From Odobenus rosmarus divergens (taxonomy: Eukaryota > Chordata > Mammalia > Carnivora > Odobenidae), in contig NW_004451005.1 of NCBI RefSeq assembly GCF_000321225.1, positions 443,846-507,845 of the forward strand: a stretch of 64,000 nucleotides of DNA, written 5' to 3'. Below the pieces are notes generated by a model that did not search any database, was not told the DNA's origin, and saw only the letters and a program-made list of their open reading frames with translations. Of the stretch, positions 38,451 through 49,129 are shown in pieces; the first letter of the stretch is position 1; each line of letters opens with the position of its first letter. A program made the translations under genes and the position numbers.

Positions 38451-39183
38451 CCTCCCAAGCAACCTCTTCCCGAATGGCATCCCCTGGCTGGGTAATCTAC
38501 ACGATCTCGGTCCAGTCCAGCGGCCTCGGCCCGGATCCTGGGGAGCCTAGCTCTGCGTCCCGACAGGGTCACAGGGAAGTGGGGAAGAGAGGGGTTGGGC
38601 CCGGCGCTGCCCCCTGCAGCAGCACCAGTATGGGATTCACGGCAGTGGGGTGCAAACTGGCTCTTGCTGCTCAGGTTCAGGTGCAGTCCGAGGGAGCAGG
38701 GTAGAAGCAGACGCCTGCCTTTCCAGGAGAGCCGACTTCGCCACTGGTGGAGTGCGTGGGCACCGTACGTGCGGTGCCCACCTGTAGCCACCACAAACTT
38801 TCCTCCGGAGTCGGAACAATCCGGTCCCTTACGCCACCCCCTGGCCCCAGCCGGCAGCGGCCGGGAGCTCCGAGGGCTCCTCACCTGATACCCCTAAACC
38901 CCCAACCTGGCCTGTCCCAGAGCGCGACCCAGCGCTGCCCACGCTCCCCAGTGGGGTTTTCCGGGCGACGGACTGGGGTTACCAGCTGAGGAACAGGAGT
39001 TTGTGGGGAGAACGGGAGGACGCTGCTCACTCCCTTTTGCAACTTCAGCTCTCAACTTTGGCCACCACACAGCCGCTGCCCTCCCGCTCCCTCCGCGGCG
39101 CGTACCGGGCTCCCTCGGCTTCTCCAACGCGGTCCCCGGGGAGGGGGCTCCCCAAGGCCGGCGGGAGCCGCGCGCGCCCAGCG

Positions 39184-39192
39184 TACTTACAG
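39184..39192 (-). other. IQGAP2: 5' splice donor of IQGAP2 exon 1
   Basis: Read on the minus strand, the exon ends in ..GGCT at 39191 and the intron starts GTAAGTA at 39190. The intronic side is a full-consensus U1 site, and the phase leaves one base of a split codon. This fixes the exon boundary and shows that everything to the left is intron. Confidence 0.9.
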
Positions 39193-39236
39193 CCATAACG
39201 GGGTCTCTGCAGGGACGGCAACTCCTCGTGGGGCAT
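39191..39236 (-). CDS. IQGAP2: IQGAP2 first coding exon (partial gene)
   Basis: The minus strand reads ATG at 39236-39234 and encodes MPHEELPSLQRPRYG followed by a single T. It then meets a strong splice donor, GTAAGTACGC, beginning at 39190. This peptide matches the known N-terminus of mammalian IQGAP2, whose next residue is serine; the leftover T fits a TCN serine codon split across the junction. IQGAP2 is a scaffold protein of about 1,575 residues. It has an N-terminal calponin-homology domain, IQ repeats, a WW motif and a GAP-related domain, binds Cdc42/Rac1, actin and calmodulin, and acts at the cell cortex. Only the first 15 residues lie here, before any domain. The ATG has A at -3 but C at +4, and it is the first ATG in its frame for at least 65 codons. 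Identification rests on recalled family knowledge plus the exact exon-donor structure. The remaining exons lie beyond the left edge. Confidence 0.93.
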
Positions 39237-39450
39237 CCTGCGCGGCTCCGGGGGCCCGCCCGAGGCGCGCCCCCCACGGCTCCGCTCGCTGGCCAGGCTC
39301 GCCCGCTCCGCGCCCCTCAGGGGCGCTCGTATCCGGCCTCTCGCTGCCCTCCCCTGGTCGCCCCGAGATGGGCGACCCGCTCCCTCGGTGCTCCCCGGTC
39401 GGCGCTCGTTGCAGCCGCCGCGCGCTCCCACCCGAGCAAAAGTGAACTCC

Positions 39451-39480
39451 CGTCCCTCGCTCCGTCCCTCGCTCCGTCCC
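39451..39480. repeat. 12-bp tandem repeat in the IQGAP2 promoter/leader
   Basis: The hexamer cgtccc recurs at 39451, 39463 and 39475 with ctcgct between, giving about 2.5 copies of a 12-bp unit. It lies about 215 bases upstream of the IQGAP2 start codon, so it is either in the 5' UTR or in the core promoter. Confidence 0.9.
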
Positions 39481-40440
39481 GGCCGCCGCCGCGTCCGGGG
39501 CAGGTTTCCTTTCTCCTGCCGCCCGGGCCCCGTTATTCTCCGCGGTGGGAGCGCGCGCCGCGTAGCAGCGACCCCTACCGCGAGCCGGGCGCAGCGGCCG
39601 GGCCGCGTGAGCCCGCCCCTTTACCCGCCGGGGCGGAGGAAGGGGCCGAGCGCGACGCTGGGCCGGGATCCCCTGCAGCTGGGGCCCGCGCTCCGCCGGC
39701 CGCCTGGGGGCTGCGGCCGCCCCGCCTGATTTTTCACTTCTGGAGGGTTCTGAGGGTGGAAGTGCACCCACGCGGGGAAGAGCTAGAAAAACCGCAGAAG
39801 ATAGAGGCAGCGGCGGTCGCCCGGGGTGTTGCTCAGTTACAGAACAAACAGCGCGGTTCTTTGCCCTCTGGGGAGATTGCGCGGTGCCTTTTTCTTTCTT
39901 TCTTTTTGTTGTTGTTTTTTTTCTTCGAAAGTTGCTTCTGCGACTCTTTGTCTACAAAATGCAGGGTTCCCCTTTCATGACAAGAAACTGAGAGTGTGTG
40001 CATGTGTGTTGGGAGAGCAAGATAAACACCACCCAAGCAACCGCTCAAAACACAACTGCGAGTTATCCTTGGCTCCCCGTCGCCGCGCTCCCCTTCCACG
40101 CCACCCTCGCAGCGTACGGAACCGTCGCCCGGCCCAGGTGGGGTCGCACACCACAAAAACCTTTTCCGGCGAAGCTTTAAAGGAAATTAAACTGCTTGTG
40201 ACTCTTTTAAAAGGGGTTTTCAAACGCGGTCCCCTGGAGCTGTTTTTTTTCTTTTTGTGCCCCAGAGTGATAACGTCTGGAGGCATGTGGGACCTGTTTG
40301 TCAAACGTGGGATGCATGGGCGACCACGTACTGGCAAAATAAAATAATTGAGGTAGAGTTGCGAGATTATTTAATTGGAGAGAAAGTGCATAGTGACACT
40401 CTTTTGAAGTATGCCAAGGTTCAGACCATGGCCAGCTGCT

Positions 40441-40618
40441 TTCCATCTCATAGGGGTGATGCAGTCCCTTGAAACTCCGATTCTGGGGCCCCACCCTCAG
40501 AGTTTCCAGTTCAGTTGGTGTGGGCTGGGGCCCATGAATTTGCATTTCTAACAAGCTGCGGGTGATGCTGACGGGGCAGACCTGCAGACCGCGCTTAGAG
40601 TGGTTCTGGGAGAGAAGA
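40441..40618 (-). mobile_element. hAT-type MER element, family not assigned
   Basis: In reverse it reads 'agaaccactc', 'gtcagcatcacccgcagcttg', 'ttagaaatgcaaattcatgg' and 'gaaactctgagggtggggcc'. This order belongs to a common non-autonomous mammalian DNA element. Confidence 0.75.
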
Positions 40619-42055
40619 GGCACAAGGGATTTCTGCTGGACTCAGGGAACTCTCACTCAGATTCTCTCCCCCCCCTTTTTTTCCTTTTTCTGGAAGCATT
40701 AGATTCTCACCTGACTGGAATGGAATGAGTGGGGTTTTTCTTCCCTAAAGAGCAGATCCCTCTAATTATAAGAGCAATTCAAGGGTGAAACAGCCACATT
40801 TTAGGTTACAGCACCCTGTCAGTCAGTGTTCACCCAGACCAGAATATGTTCAAGGAGAATTTTCTACACTTGGGAAGATGCCGAATTGGAGGATAATCTA
40901 AAGTTCATTCTGTCTCTGTGATTCCATGTATTAAGTACTAACTGTGAAGCTCTTACACATATCAGTGTTCAGTGTGAGTGGAAGATTTAAGGCCCCCCAA
41001 AAGTGTGTATTCTATCTCTTTAGAGATGAGGGGGAACTCATAAACCTAGAATGGTCAAGGAAGGTGATAGGATTTGAAAGTGTGCTTTGGGGTAGACCTT
41101 GAAGAGTGGGTAAGAGTTGGATGCACAATGTCTGCTCCAGGAGGACCCGCAAGGACAAAGGTCAAGGGGTAGGGCATGAGGGTAGGTGAGGGTGGGAGCT
41201 TCGGAGCAGGAATCAGATCATGGAGGACACTGACGTCAGGCTAAGGGGACTGGATGTTATCATAGGGGCATTTGGAAGCCCTTAGTGTTTGGGGTATGGG
41301 AGTTGCATGATGAAAGGGAGTTCAGGGAGTTCAGGGACTCTTGCAGCAGATTATGGGCTGGATTTGAGAAGGGGCTGTGGCAGAGGCAGAAGAGAGGAGA
41401 ACTTCAGTGACATCCACATCAATAAGTGATAAAGGGGGAGTTTGAACACAAGCAAGTTGGTGCCATCAACAATTAGATGGATGTCACAGATGTAATAGGT
41501 AAATATCTGTTAATGGTAGAAAGTTAAGATTAAAGCATAAATAGGTGCTCTGCAGGAAAGTCGTTCTAAGTTCACATTCTAGCTGGTCAGTTCTTCTCTG
41601 AGGGCTCTGGGGTGGTTTCAAGCTCTGTCACAACTAATGTTTCTATGGAGAACTTAACACTAAGAAGAAACCATAACAGCAAATGCTTCTGTTTTTTTTT
41701 TTGCAAGTGCTGGAATTCATCTTTGGGATTTCAGTCTACATTCACTGGGTAACAGTACTGTCTCTCGGATCACTTCTCTGCAGAATCTCAGAAAACAAAC
41801 TTATTTGCAGAATTCTGGGCTACGTTTTCTCTTAAGGCTTTATATTGGAGAGGGAGTCAAATAAATACAAGGCATTGTGTCAGCGTACTTTGCCATCTGA
41901 TTGTGCTCGCAAGAATATTAAAAACAAAAACTGAAGCCATCTAGTAAAAAAGTCTTTTTTTAGTAAAGGAAAAAGTTTTCTTTCATGTGAAACAAAAGAT
42001 GACATTGAAAAACTAGACCTGGTAAAACAATTTTAAAGCAACATCATTTTTATTT
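40619..42055. other. Upstream sequence with an old repeat remnant
   Basis: At about 41030-41420 the sequence ('gccttgaagagtgggtaagag' style wording, 'aggacactgacgtcaggctaagg') resembles a widespread ancient interspersed element of unassigned family. A similar remnant lies at about 54930-55080. A small 9-bp tandem (gggagttca) occurs at about 41319-41336. Nothing else is named. Confidence 0.45.
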
Positions 42056-42213
42056 TTTTAAGATTTTATTTATTTATTTAACAGAGAGAGACACGGCGAG
42101 AGAGGGAACATAAGCAGGGGGAGGGAGAGAAGCATGGGGCTCGATCCCAGGACTCTGGGATCATGACCCGAGCTGCAGGCAGATGCTTAAGGACTGAGCC
42201 ACCCAGGCACCCT
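42056..42213 (-). mobile_element. CAN-SINE with internal deletion
   Basis: Antisense copy lacking the segment around the usual 'gactccccgctgagcagggagcc' block. The head is gagccacccaggcaccc. The duplicated target is gcaacatcatttttat before and gcaacactgttttta after. Confidence 0.92.
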
Positions 42214-43319
42214 GCAACACTGTTTTTAAAAGATGGTTTTCTAAGACTTACCTCTTGACAAACTGAAATGAACATAAAGGTGTTTGGAAAAAATGCAACT
42301 TTGTTTTTATAACTATAACAGATTAATTATATCAAGAGCATCAAACAGGATAAAAAAAAGTATGTTTAAGTAAAAGTCTTGGCTTGCAGCTCTAACATTC
42401 CATTCACCTTTGAAATAATTTGGTGATTTCCCAATATCGTGTTGTTGATCATTTTAACATTACCAGAATAGTGAACAATGTGCTTTCATAGCATCACCCA
42501 AAGAAGTGAAGTATGAAGCAATGACAAGAAAGAAATGATTCAGAGCTTTTTCCAAGTCCTGGGAGCCCTTGAGTTGTCAAGATTTTCTAACTCATACCCT
42601 GTTCCAGAAAAAGAGAGAGGCTGAGCAGGAACTGCATTTCTTTGCAAGGGAGACTTCTATAGCTAAAAAGGAAATTGTTACAGTCCAACATCAGATTAAA
42701 AAAAAAATGAATCAGAACAAATAAATGCAACCCTCAGTGTTTCCGTTCTAAAAAACAAAGGAAGGAGTAGTCGTATCAGGGGGTTTAATAACTGTGGGAT
42801 TGATGGCCTCATAGCATCATTCTATGGACAAGGCTGAGCAGCACAGAGAGGTTGTGTGATTCCTTGGCTATGGAAGAATAGAGCCTAAATTCCAGGCCTC
42901 CTGAGAGTCTCCATGCATTGCTTTTTGTACCTTACATATTTTTGTTTATATAGACATTTTTTTTTCATTCAAGTCCTTTTTCACTCCACTAAAATCTGTA
43001 TAATTTTGGACAACTTTCAACTACTTTGTTAATGTTAAATCAGTAAGCAATTGTGCCTTTCTCTCTTTGCTTTAAAGTGAAAGTTCTAAACAAAGTTTGG
43101 AAAGACTGTCTAAACTTTAATTTTAGCAAGTAAATAAAACCACACACAATTCTATTATTATTTTCCCATTTCACAGTTCAAGAAGGTTAGAACTCCAGTG
43201 ACTCAGAAGATGATTCCCAGGGCAGCCTGGCAATGAGCAGGAGGAGAAAGCAGCATTGATTCGAGGGGACCCCCTTCCATTTCTATCCCTTTTACGCCAA
43301 ACTCATTTTCTCAGCTGCA
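42214..43319. other. Unassigned intergenic sequence
   Basis: A MIR-like antisense patch may lie at about 42790-42900. No gene is seen. Confidence 0.4.
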
Positions 43320-43490
43320 TTTATCCTCTAACATTCCACATAGTGGATTATTTGTTCATTGTTTGTCCCAGAATGTGAACTTCTCAACAGGTAGAACTTG
43401 ATCTAATGTTCACTGCCGTGGGCCCAGGATTTGCAACAATGCCTGGAATGTAGTGGTTGCTCAATTATTTTGATATAATCATGAATTTGC
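43320..43490 (+). mobile_element. L2 LINE 3' fragment
   Basis: 'cccagaatgtgaacttctcaac', 'caatgcctggaatgtagtgg' and 'ttgctcaattattttgat' match the L2 3' end pattern. Confidence 0.65.
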
Positions 43491-43504
43491 TACCTATTGA
43501 GGTG

Positions 43505-43640
43505 TACCTGGCAGTAGACTAGAAATAGTTGTTACTTTCAATCCTGTAGCAATGCTGAAGAAATTGAGACTTGGAGAGCCTCGCAGTGGTAACTGACAGC
43601 ACTGGGTTTACCTGAGTCTAAACTGTTTCCCCCAGCACAG
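43505..43640 (-). mobile_element. MIR SINE fragment, antisense
   Basis: 'gctgaagaaattgagacttgg' and later 'ggtttacctgagtctaaactg' fit MIR in reverse. Diverged. Confidence 0.5.
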
Positions 43641-44149
43641 AAGCCCATCTCCTTTCTTTAGACTAAGAAATTGAACTACAAATTTCAAGATGTTCACCTT
43701 CTACTAGAGACATTTCCTTTACCCAGGTGAATGCTATAGAACCTACAACAAATGCCCTCAAGTTTTCATCATGTATATGCCATCACAAAGAACTAGAGAC
43801 CTGGGGTCCGGTTTGTGTCCAGGCACTGATTTTGATTATAATTTTACTGATAATACCTTGTAGTTCCCTGTTGGTCCTATATGTATTAATTAGATAAGGT
43901 CTAAAACGTGCTCAGCAAAATGATTTTTAAAATCATTCATGCTTTCCTCCTGACTGTAACTTCAAGTATGTTTTTACCTTCACCTCGGATTGATCTATCT
44001 TTGGCAGTAGTTCTTAGTCCTAGCTTTAATTTTCTCTGACTCTTATACTCCCTTTCAGGAACACTTTGTCTTAATTGGTTGATGAGAGGCAAACAAACTT
44101 CCAGCTCACTTAGAAGAGCTTGGATATTTTGAAGGAAGCTTCACTCTTT

Positions 44150-44690
44150 ATCGGGGAATGAAAATTAAAACACCCACTAGGTTGACAAAAATTAACATGT
44201 ATAACTAGTGTGGAATATTAGGAATGCTCACACAGTGTTGGGAGGGGTGTCCTTTGAGCAATCATTTGGGGGAATGACTTGGCCATCTTTAGTTAAGGTA
44301 AAGAGGTACAATTCCTGAAAGTCAGTAATTCCACATCTACTAAGATCCTCTAGAGAAGCTTCCACATTCCGGTAAATGTGTACAAGGATGTTCATTCCAG
44401 GAAAAACTGGAAATAGCCTAAATGTCCCTAACTGGCAGAATGGATAAAGACATTGCGATATATAAAAATATGATAGAATAAGAAAATACTATGTGATGCC
44501 ATTTGTATGCAGTTATGTACATACAAAATAATATCATATGATACACACTGGGACATTTGCATGTAGCAAAAGTATAAAAACATGCACAGGAAGAACATAC
44601 CAATTTCAGAACAGCAATAACGTCTGAGAAACTAGGGGAGGGAAAGGAAGCTGAGAAAGTAGACAAAGAACATCAAATTCTATAGCATTT
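44150..44690 (+). mobile_element. Old L1-type LINE 3' fragment
   Basis: The wording is that of a decayed L1 tail: 'gaatattaggaatgctcac', 'gtacaaggatgttcattcc', 'aaatagcctaaatgtccc' and 'ggcagaatggataaag'. Heavily diverged. Confidence 0.75.
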
Positions 44691-44699
44691 CATTTCCTT

Positions 44700-45590
44700 T
44701 TAAAAAACAGAAGCAAATATGGCATGTGTTGTATCCAGTTGGTAGACACATAAGTATTTGGTACTTTATATCTTCCTGTATGTTTGGAATGCTTTTCAAA
44801 ATATTTTTTAAAAGAAATATGCACTCTGTTAACATAGTCAAACATGTATAATGTCTTAAAATGTTGGTTTACAAGCTTTTAAAGTTCAGATTCATTTACT
44901 TTTCTCAATTAAGGCAAATCTACATTATTTCAAAACAAAGCCTCATTGAGATATTGATAGGGGCAATGTGAATATGCAAACATACACATCTTTCTAGCGA
45001 GGTGCTTATTATCTGGTGATGAGGGTTATACCTTCTACCCCAAAACTCAACTGCTCCCTAAGGGGCTGCTGAGACCCATTTCCCGATGACTGCCTTTCTA
45101 TTTGGAGATTGGGTAATGATTCCTGGTCCCCCTGTTAAGGCTCAACAAGGAATAACTGTTCGCTTCATGAAAGGGTGGAAGGTTGACCATATGATTGGTC
45201 TATTGTCTAAGTAGATATTGCCTCACTTTATCGCAAAGTACTGCTTAAACATTCTGATGGTGTCTCTTGGTTTTAAAGCCTCTCCAATTTACTTTATTGT
45301 GTTTTGTTGGTAGTTAACCAGCTGCTAAAGCTCAGTCACTCAGCTTGCTAAGAGTTAACTTCACATCTGGATCTGGTCAGCCTCAGGCCAAGGGTAAAAG
45401 CCAATAGTGAACCAAGGAAAGCACTGCAAGGAAGGCAGATATCACCAATGGCTGCCCTTTGCCATACTATAAGTGCGACTATCACCTCAAACTCAACAGA
45501 TAAAACAATCAGAATCAACCAATTCCACCTCAGCCTCCTCCCCATCTGCTAATGGATCTTTCCTCAGTTTGCTGTACTCTGTTTTTGAGA
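44700..45590. other. Unassigned intergenic sequence
   Basis: AT-rich. No repeat family or gene recognised. Confidence 0.4.
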
Positions 45591-45593
45591 CTT

Positions 45594-45754
45594 TTTTAAA
45601 AACGATTTTCATTTATTCGACAGAGCACACAAGCAGAGGGAGACACAGGCTCCCCCCTGAGCAGGGAGCCTGACGCAGGACTAGATCCCAGGACCCCGGG
45701 ATCATGACCTGAGCCAAAGGCAGACACTTAACCCACTGAGCACCCAGGTGCCCC
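45594..45754 (-). mobile_element. CAN-SINE, shortened
   Basis: Antisense copy with reduced GA-rich body. It keeps 'ctgagcagggagcctgacgc' and ends gagcacccaggtgcccc. Confidence 0.9.
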
Positions 45755-45900
45755 TCTTCTTTCTTCTTTGCTCTCATCCTCACCACTGCCACTCAGATTC
45801 AACCTCTTACCTGGGCTGTTCCAATGGCTATTCCCGTGTGTTGACTTTCTCCTTCTTTCAAGTTAGCTTATTTCATCCTCTAAATTCCTGTATCAAATAT

Positions 45901-46100
45901 TTTTTTTAAAAGATTTATTTATTTACTTATTTGTTTGAGAGAGAGCACATGTACTTGAGCATGCGTGGGGTGGGGGGAGGGAGAGAGAGACAGTTTTAAG
46001 CAGACTCCGCACTGAGAGCAGAGCCCGATGAGGGGCTCTAACCTCAATACCCCAAGATCACGACCTGCGCCAAAAGCAAGAGTTGGACACCAGGTGCCCC
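45901..46100 (-). mobile_element. CAN-SINE, diverged
   Basis: Antisense copy with the head end damaged (about 20 bases missing before caccaggtgcccc). The duplicated target is caaatatttt before and caaataatttt after. Confidence 0.88.
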
Positions 46101-46877
46101 AAATAATTTTTGAATGAATTTAAATTGCTTTCGCTCTGAGAGTGAATTCTACAATCTCTTGAGAGAACTGAGAACATTCCAGGAGGTAAAATTAAACAAA
46201 ATGGAAAAGAGTTAGGAATTTACCTTTTTCAAACTACAGTGTTAATTTTCAGTGTCGTTTAAAATGTGGTGGGTCAAGCTCTTCTAAGTTTGGAGTTTAT
46301 ATCTTCTCGGAAAAGCTGCTAATTAGATTAAACTTGAGGTTTAAAAAATACTTCATTGAAATTATATGAGATGCTCTTTGAAAAGAAAGCATTTAGCTGG
46401 AACTGCTATAGAGAGGATTCCTCCACTGGGTGGAGTCTTCTTCATTAGGCAACAAAACCTTTAATCAAAATTTTGAAAATCTGTCCCCAGTTCACATGCC
46501 ATTCCTTTTCAAGATCACTACAGATGTACCTGGAATTCCAAACTTCCGATGGGCCAGAAGACCCAAGCTCACTTTGATATTCCTTTTGATTTTTTGCACT
46601 AATTTCTTTGTAAACACACTTACAAATAAATCTTAAATGATTTTTCCATTCTTCATTCTACTGTAGCATTAAATTCTCTGGTTCCTCTATTTAAGCTAGT
46701 GCATCTCTGCGATAATATAATTTTCAATAGAACTTAGCTAACGCTGGGTATCTTATCTGTGTTAGGGTCTTGGTCAGTTTTATAATTCTTGGTCTCAAAA
46801 ATTAGGTTTCAGAATTCCACTCATGTTTTCTTCCCTTGATTAGGTTGCTCAGTCCCTTAAAAAATCTCCAGGATCAG
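46101..46877. other. Unassigned intergenic sequence
   Basis: Nothing recognised. Confidence 0.4.
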
Positions 46878-47110
46878 GGACGCCTTGGTGGCTCAGTCAG
46901 TTGAACATCCCACTCTTGCTTTCTGCTCAGGTCATGATCTCAGGATCATGAGATCCAGCCCTGCATGGAGTCCCAAGCTGAGCCCCGAATCAGGCTCCAA
47001 GCTCGGCAGGAATCTGCTTTCCCTCTCCTTCTCCCTCTGACCCCTGAACCCTGCTAGCATGCTCGCTCTCTCTCTCTCTCCTCTCTCTCTAAGATAAGTA
47101 AATAAACTGT
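46878..47110 (+). mobile_element. CAN-SINE, first of a tandem pair
   Basis: Sense, older and more diverged copy (gggacgccttggtggctcag). Its tail 'aagtaaataaactgt' leads directly into a second SINE. Confidence 0.93.
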
Positions 47111-47303
47111 GGGGCGCCTGGGTGGCTCAGTCAGCTAAGCGTCTGCCTTTGGCTCAGGTCACGATCCTGGGGTCCTGGGAATGAGCCTCTTGTCGGGCTC
47201 CCTGCTCAGTGCGGAGTCTGCTTCTCCCTCTGCCTCTGCCCCCACTCCTGCTCTCACTCTCAAATAAATAAAATCTTTTAAATCAATCAATCAATCAATC
47301 TTT
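47111..47303 (+). mobile_element. CAN-SINE inserted in the tail of another
   Basis: Sense copy starting ggggcgcctgggtggctcag and ending in AAATAAATAAAATC plus five AATC units (47281-47300). The pair together is flanked by ttaaaaaatctccag and tttaaaaaaatccccag, the original target duplication. Confidence 0.94.
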
Positions 47304-48940
47304 AAAAAAATCCCCAGTCTCTAGTGTCCAAGGGCCACAAAGAGAAGAGGTCACACTTCCCCATGGCTCCTGTAATCTTACACCAAGTGGGCATCGATTC
47401 TTCTCCCATGATGCTTCTGTCAGGCTTCATTGATAAAAGAGTCCTATTTTAGGACTATTTTAGGACTTTTTTTTTTTTAAGGAAAATGTAGGAGAAGAGC
47501 TAATGTATAAAATATAAAATTACTATTTCTGGATAATTTTCATTTCTTCCTCAAAGAGTTATTGGGTCTCCATGTCTTGGAGCTCTTAACAAATCATCTG
47601 TTGTTATGGTTTAACTGCTTTCTACTTTTATCAGCAATTGCTTATAAAGCCAGTGCCTTGCATATAGTAGAGACCTAATAAATGTTCATCAAATCAACAA
47701 GTGATTAACTTCAATCTCAATTCTCTCCAAAATTAATTTCTTGGTACACCCTCAAACTGGGGTTCTGAGATCGATGTCTTGCCTTTCCCTGGCCCTTTGA
47801 TGCTGACAGGCCATGTTGTGGAGGAGAAATTCAGTAACACCATGAATCTCGTAAATGGCCAATGTTCAAGCAGAATCTGGTTGCAGCAGAGAGCTAAACC
47901 TTGGTAGATGACCTGCATGCAAAGTAACAAGTACCTGCATTGCAATATCTCCCACCTAGAGAAGAACAGAGCAGCAGCATAGCAGCATTGCATGTAACAT
48001 TCAAATGAAATCCAGAAAAGAGGAGTAACTGACATTTCTGAGAAGGAAAAACATCTTGGAGTCCCTTGGAAAGTAACTTACGTGTCCTCAGTGCAAGGTT
48101 GTTCATTCCAACCAGCCATTGTGTTCAACTTCCAGAAAGAGGAAGCAAAATGAAACAAACGAGATGATGGATTTGTCTTGTCCAGGAGCTACCCATTGTG
48201 GACAGGACCACGTGGCAGGCATGACTCCAGTGAGAGAAAAATGCTGCTGAAGCAGTGAGTCATCTTGCAGAGGCTCCAGCTCCAGGCACTACTACAACAA
48301 GGGACAAAAGTTCTGTCAGCACATTCTAATCACTCCACTGTCTAGGGGCCAGGGCAAAAAGAAGGGCCAGGAAAAACACAAGCTTCATAAAGAAAGGTAG
48401 AAGAATGGCAGGTTATGACTAAGAATAGAAAAAGAAAAGTCCTGGGGTTCCTAGGCGGGATGGAGCCAAGTGTAGCCTAACAAAACACGGTCCGGCGCAG
48501 AGTGTGATGCTGGTTTCCACTCACTGGCTTAGAAGAGAGCTTCCATGGAATTCTCTGGGCCACGTCGTTCCGTACTGGTAGCTACCAAATGATGAAGCAA
48601 GGCTGTATGTATTAGGGAAGAATCTAGAAGGGGTGATGAAAATGATCACTTGGGAGAGAGGAAGAAGCCAGGAGGGGCTTGAAGAGAATCAGTTGGCTTC
48701 TTAGCATGGAGGTGGGAGAGCTAAGCTGGGAACAGGGTGAAAGTGTGCCCTGGAGAAAGTATCTGAGAGAGGAGCCCCAGTGAGACGCAGGAAGGATGGG
48801 CATGCCCTCTGCCCAGAGCAGGAATAGATGGGGCTCCGCCTGCCTTCTGTTGCATTCTTATCCTCACGCATCATCTCCTTCAGCAGATGCTGGACTTTTC
48901 TCTGGTTCCGTTCTTCTGCATATGTGACAATTTTTCTTTC
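47304..48940. other. Unassigned intergenic sequence
   Basis: A short L2/MIR-like end ('gccttgcatatagtagagacctaataaatg') occurs at about 47650-47690. A minor old-repeat-like block lies at 48630-48780. No gene is seen. Confidence 0.4.
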
Positions 48941-48941
48941 T

Positions 48942-49129
48942 TTCTTTTTTTTTAAGATTTTATTTATTTACTTATTAGAGAGAGAGAAAGCACAAACAGG
49001 GGGAGGGGCAGAAGGAGAAGGAGAAGGAGAAGCAGACTGCCCGCTGAGCAGGGAGCCCAGTGCAGGACCCTGGGATCATGACCCGAGCTGAAGGCAGATG
49101 GTTAACCAACTGAGTCACCCGGGCGCCCC
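48942..49129 (-). mobile_element. CAN-SINE
   Basis: Antisense copy with a (GAAGGA)n-expanded body near 49011-49032 and the head gagtcacccgggcgcccc. Confidence 0.93.

Larger units (their letters stand above)
1..39190 (-). other. IQGAP2: IQGAP2 intron 1 (5' part)
   Basis: This interval follows the exon 1 donor on the minus strand. None of the open frames inside it resembles the next IQGAP2 coding block (the segment leading into the calponin-homology domain). The acceptor is therefore outside the window and the intron is longer than 39 kb. The content is repeats and unassigned unique sequence. CAN-SINEs inside lie in both orientations: ten on the gene's sense strand and five antisense. Confidence 0.85.
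38500..39830 (-). promoter_or_regulatory. IQGAP2: CpG-island promoter and 5' leader of IQGAP2
   Basis: CpG dinucleotides are very frequent here, densest at about 39080-39720, and scarce on both sides. The island straddles the IQGAP2 start codon. It contains GC-box-like motifs, for example GGGGCGG near 39630 and CCGCCCC near 39615. No TATA box is evident, so a dispersed CpG-type promoter is expected. The transcription start is probably some hundreds of bases to the right of 39236 (inference; not measurable from sequence). No CAN-SINE or L1 interrupts the island. The edges given are approximate. Confidence 0.85.

Noticed and set aside
38444..38884. 146-codon minus-strand open frame within the intron side of the CpG island
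   Set aside because: GC-driven openness with no recognisable domain. It lies beyond the exon 1 donor.
39187..39771. 194-codon minus-strand open frame in the promoter island
   Set aside because: It is in a different frame from IQGAP2 and has Arg/Pro/Ala-rich composition, as expected from GC content alone.
39003..39980. 325-codon plus-strand open frame across the promoter island
   Set aside because: It starts at GTG, runs antisense to IQGAP2 exon 1 through very GC-rich DNA where stops are rare, and gives a low-complexity Arg/Pro/Ala peptide without domains.
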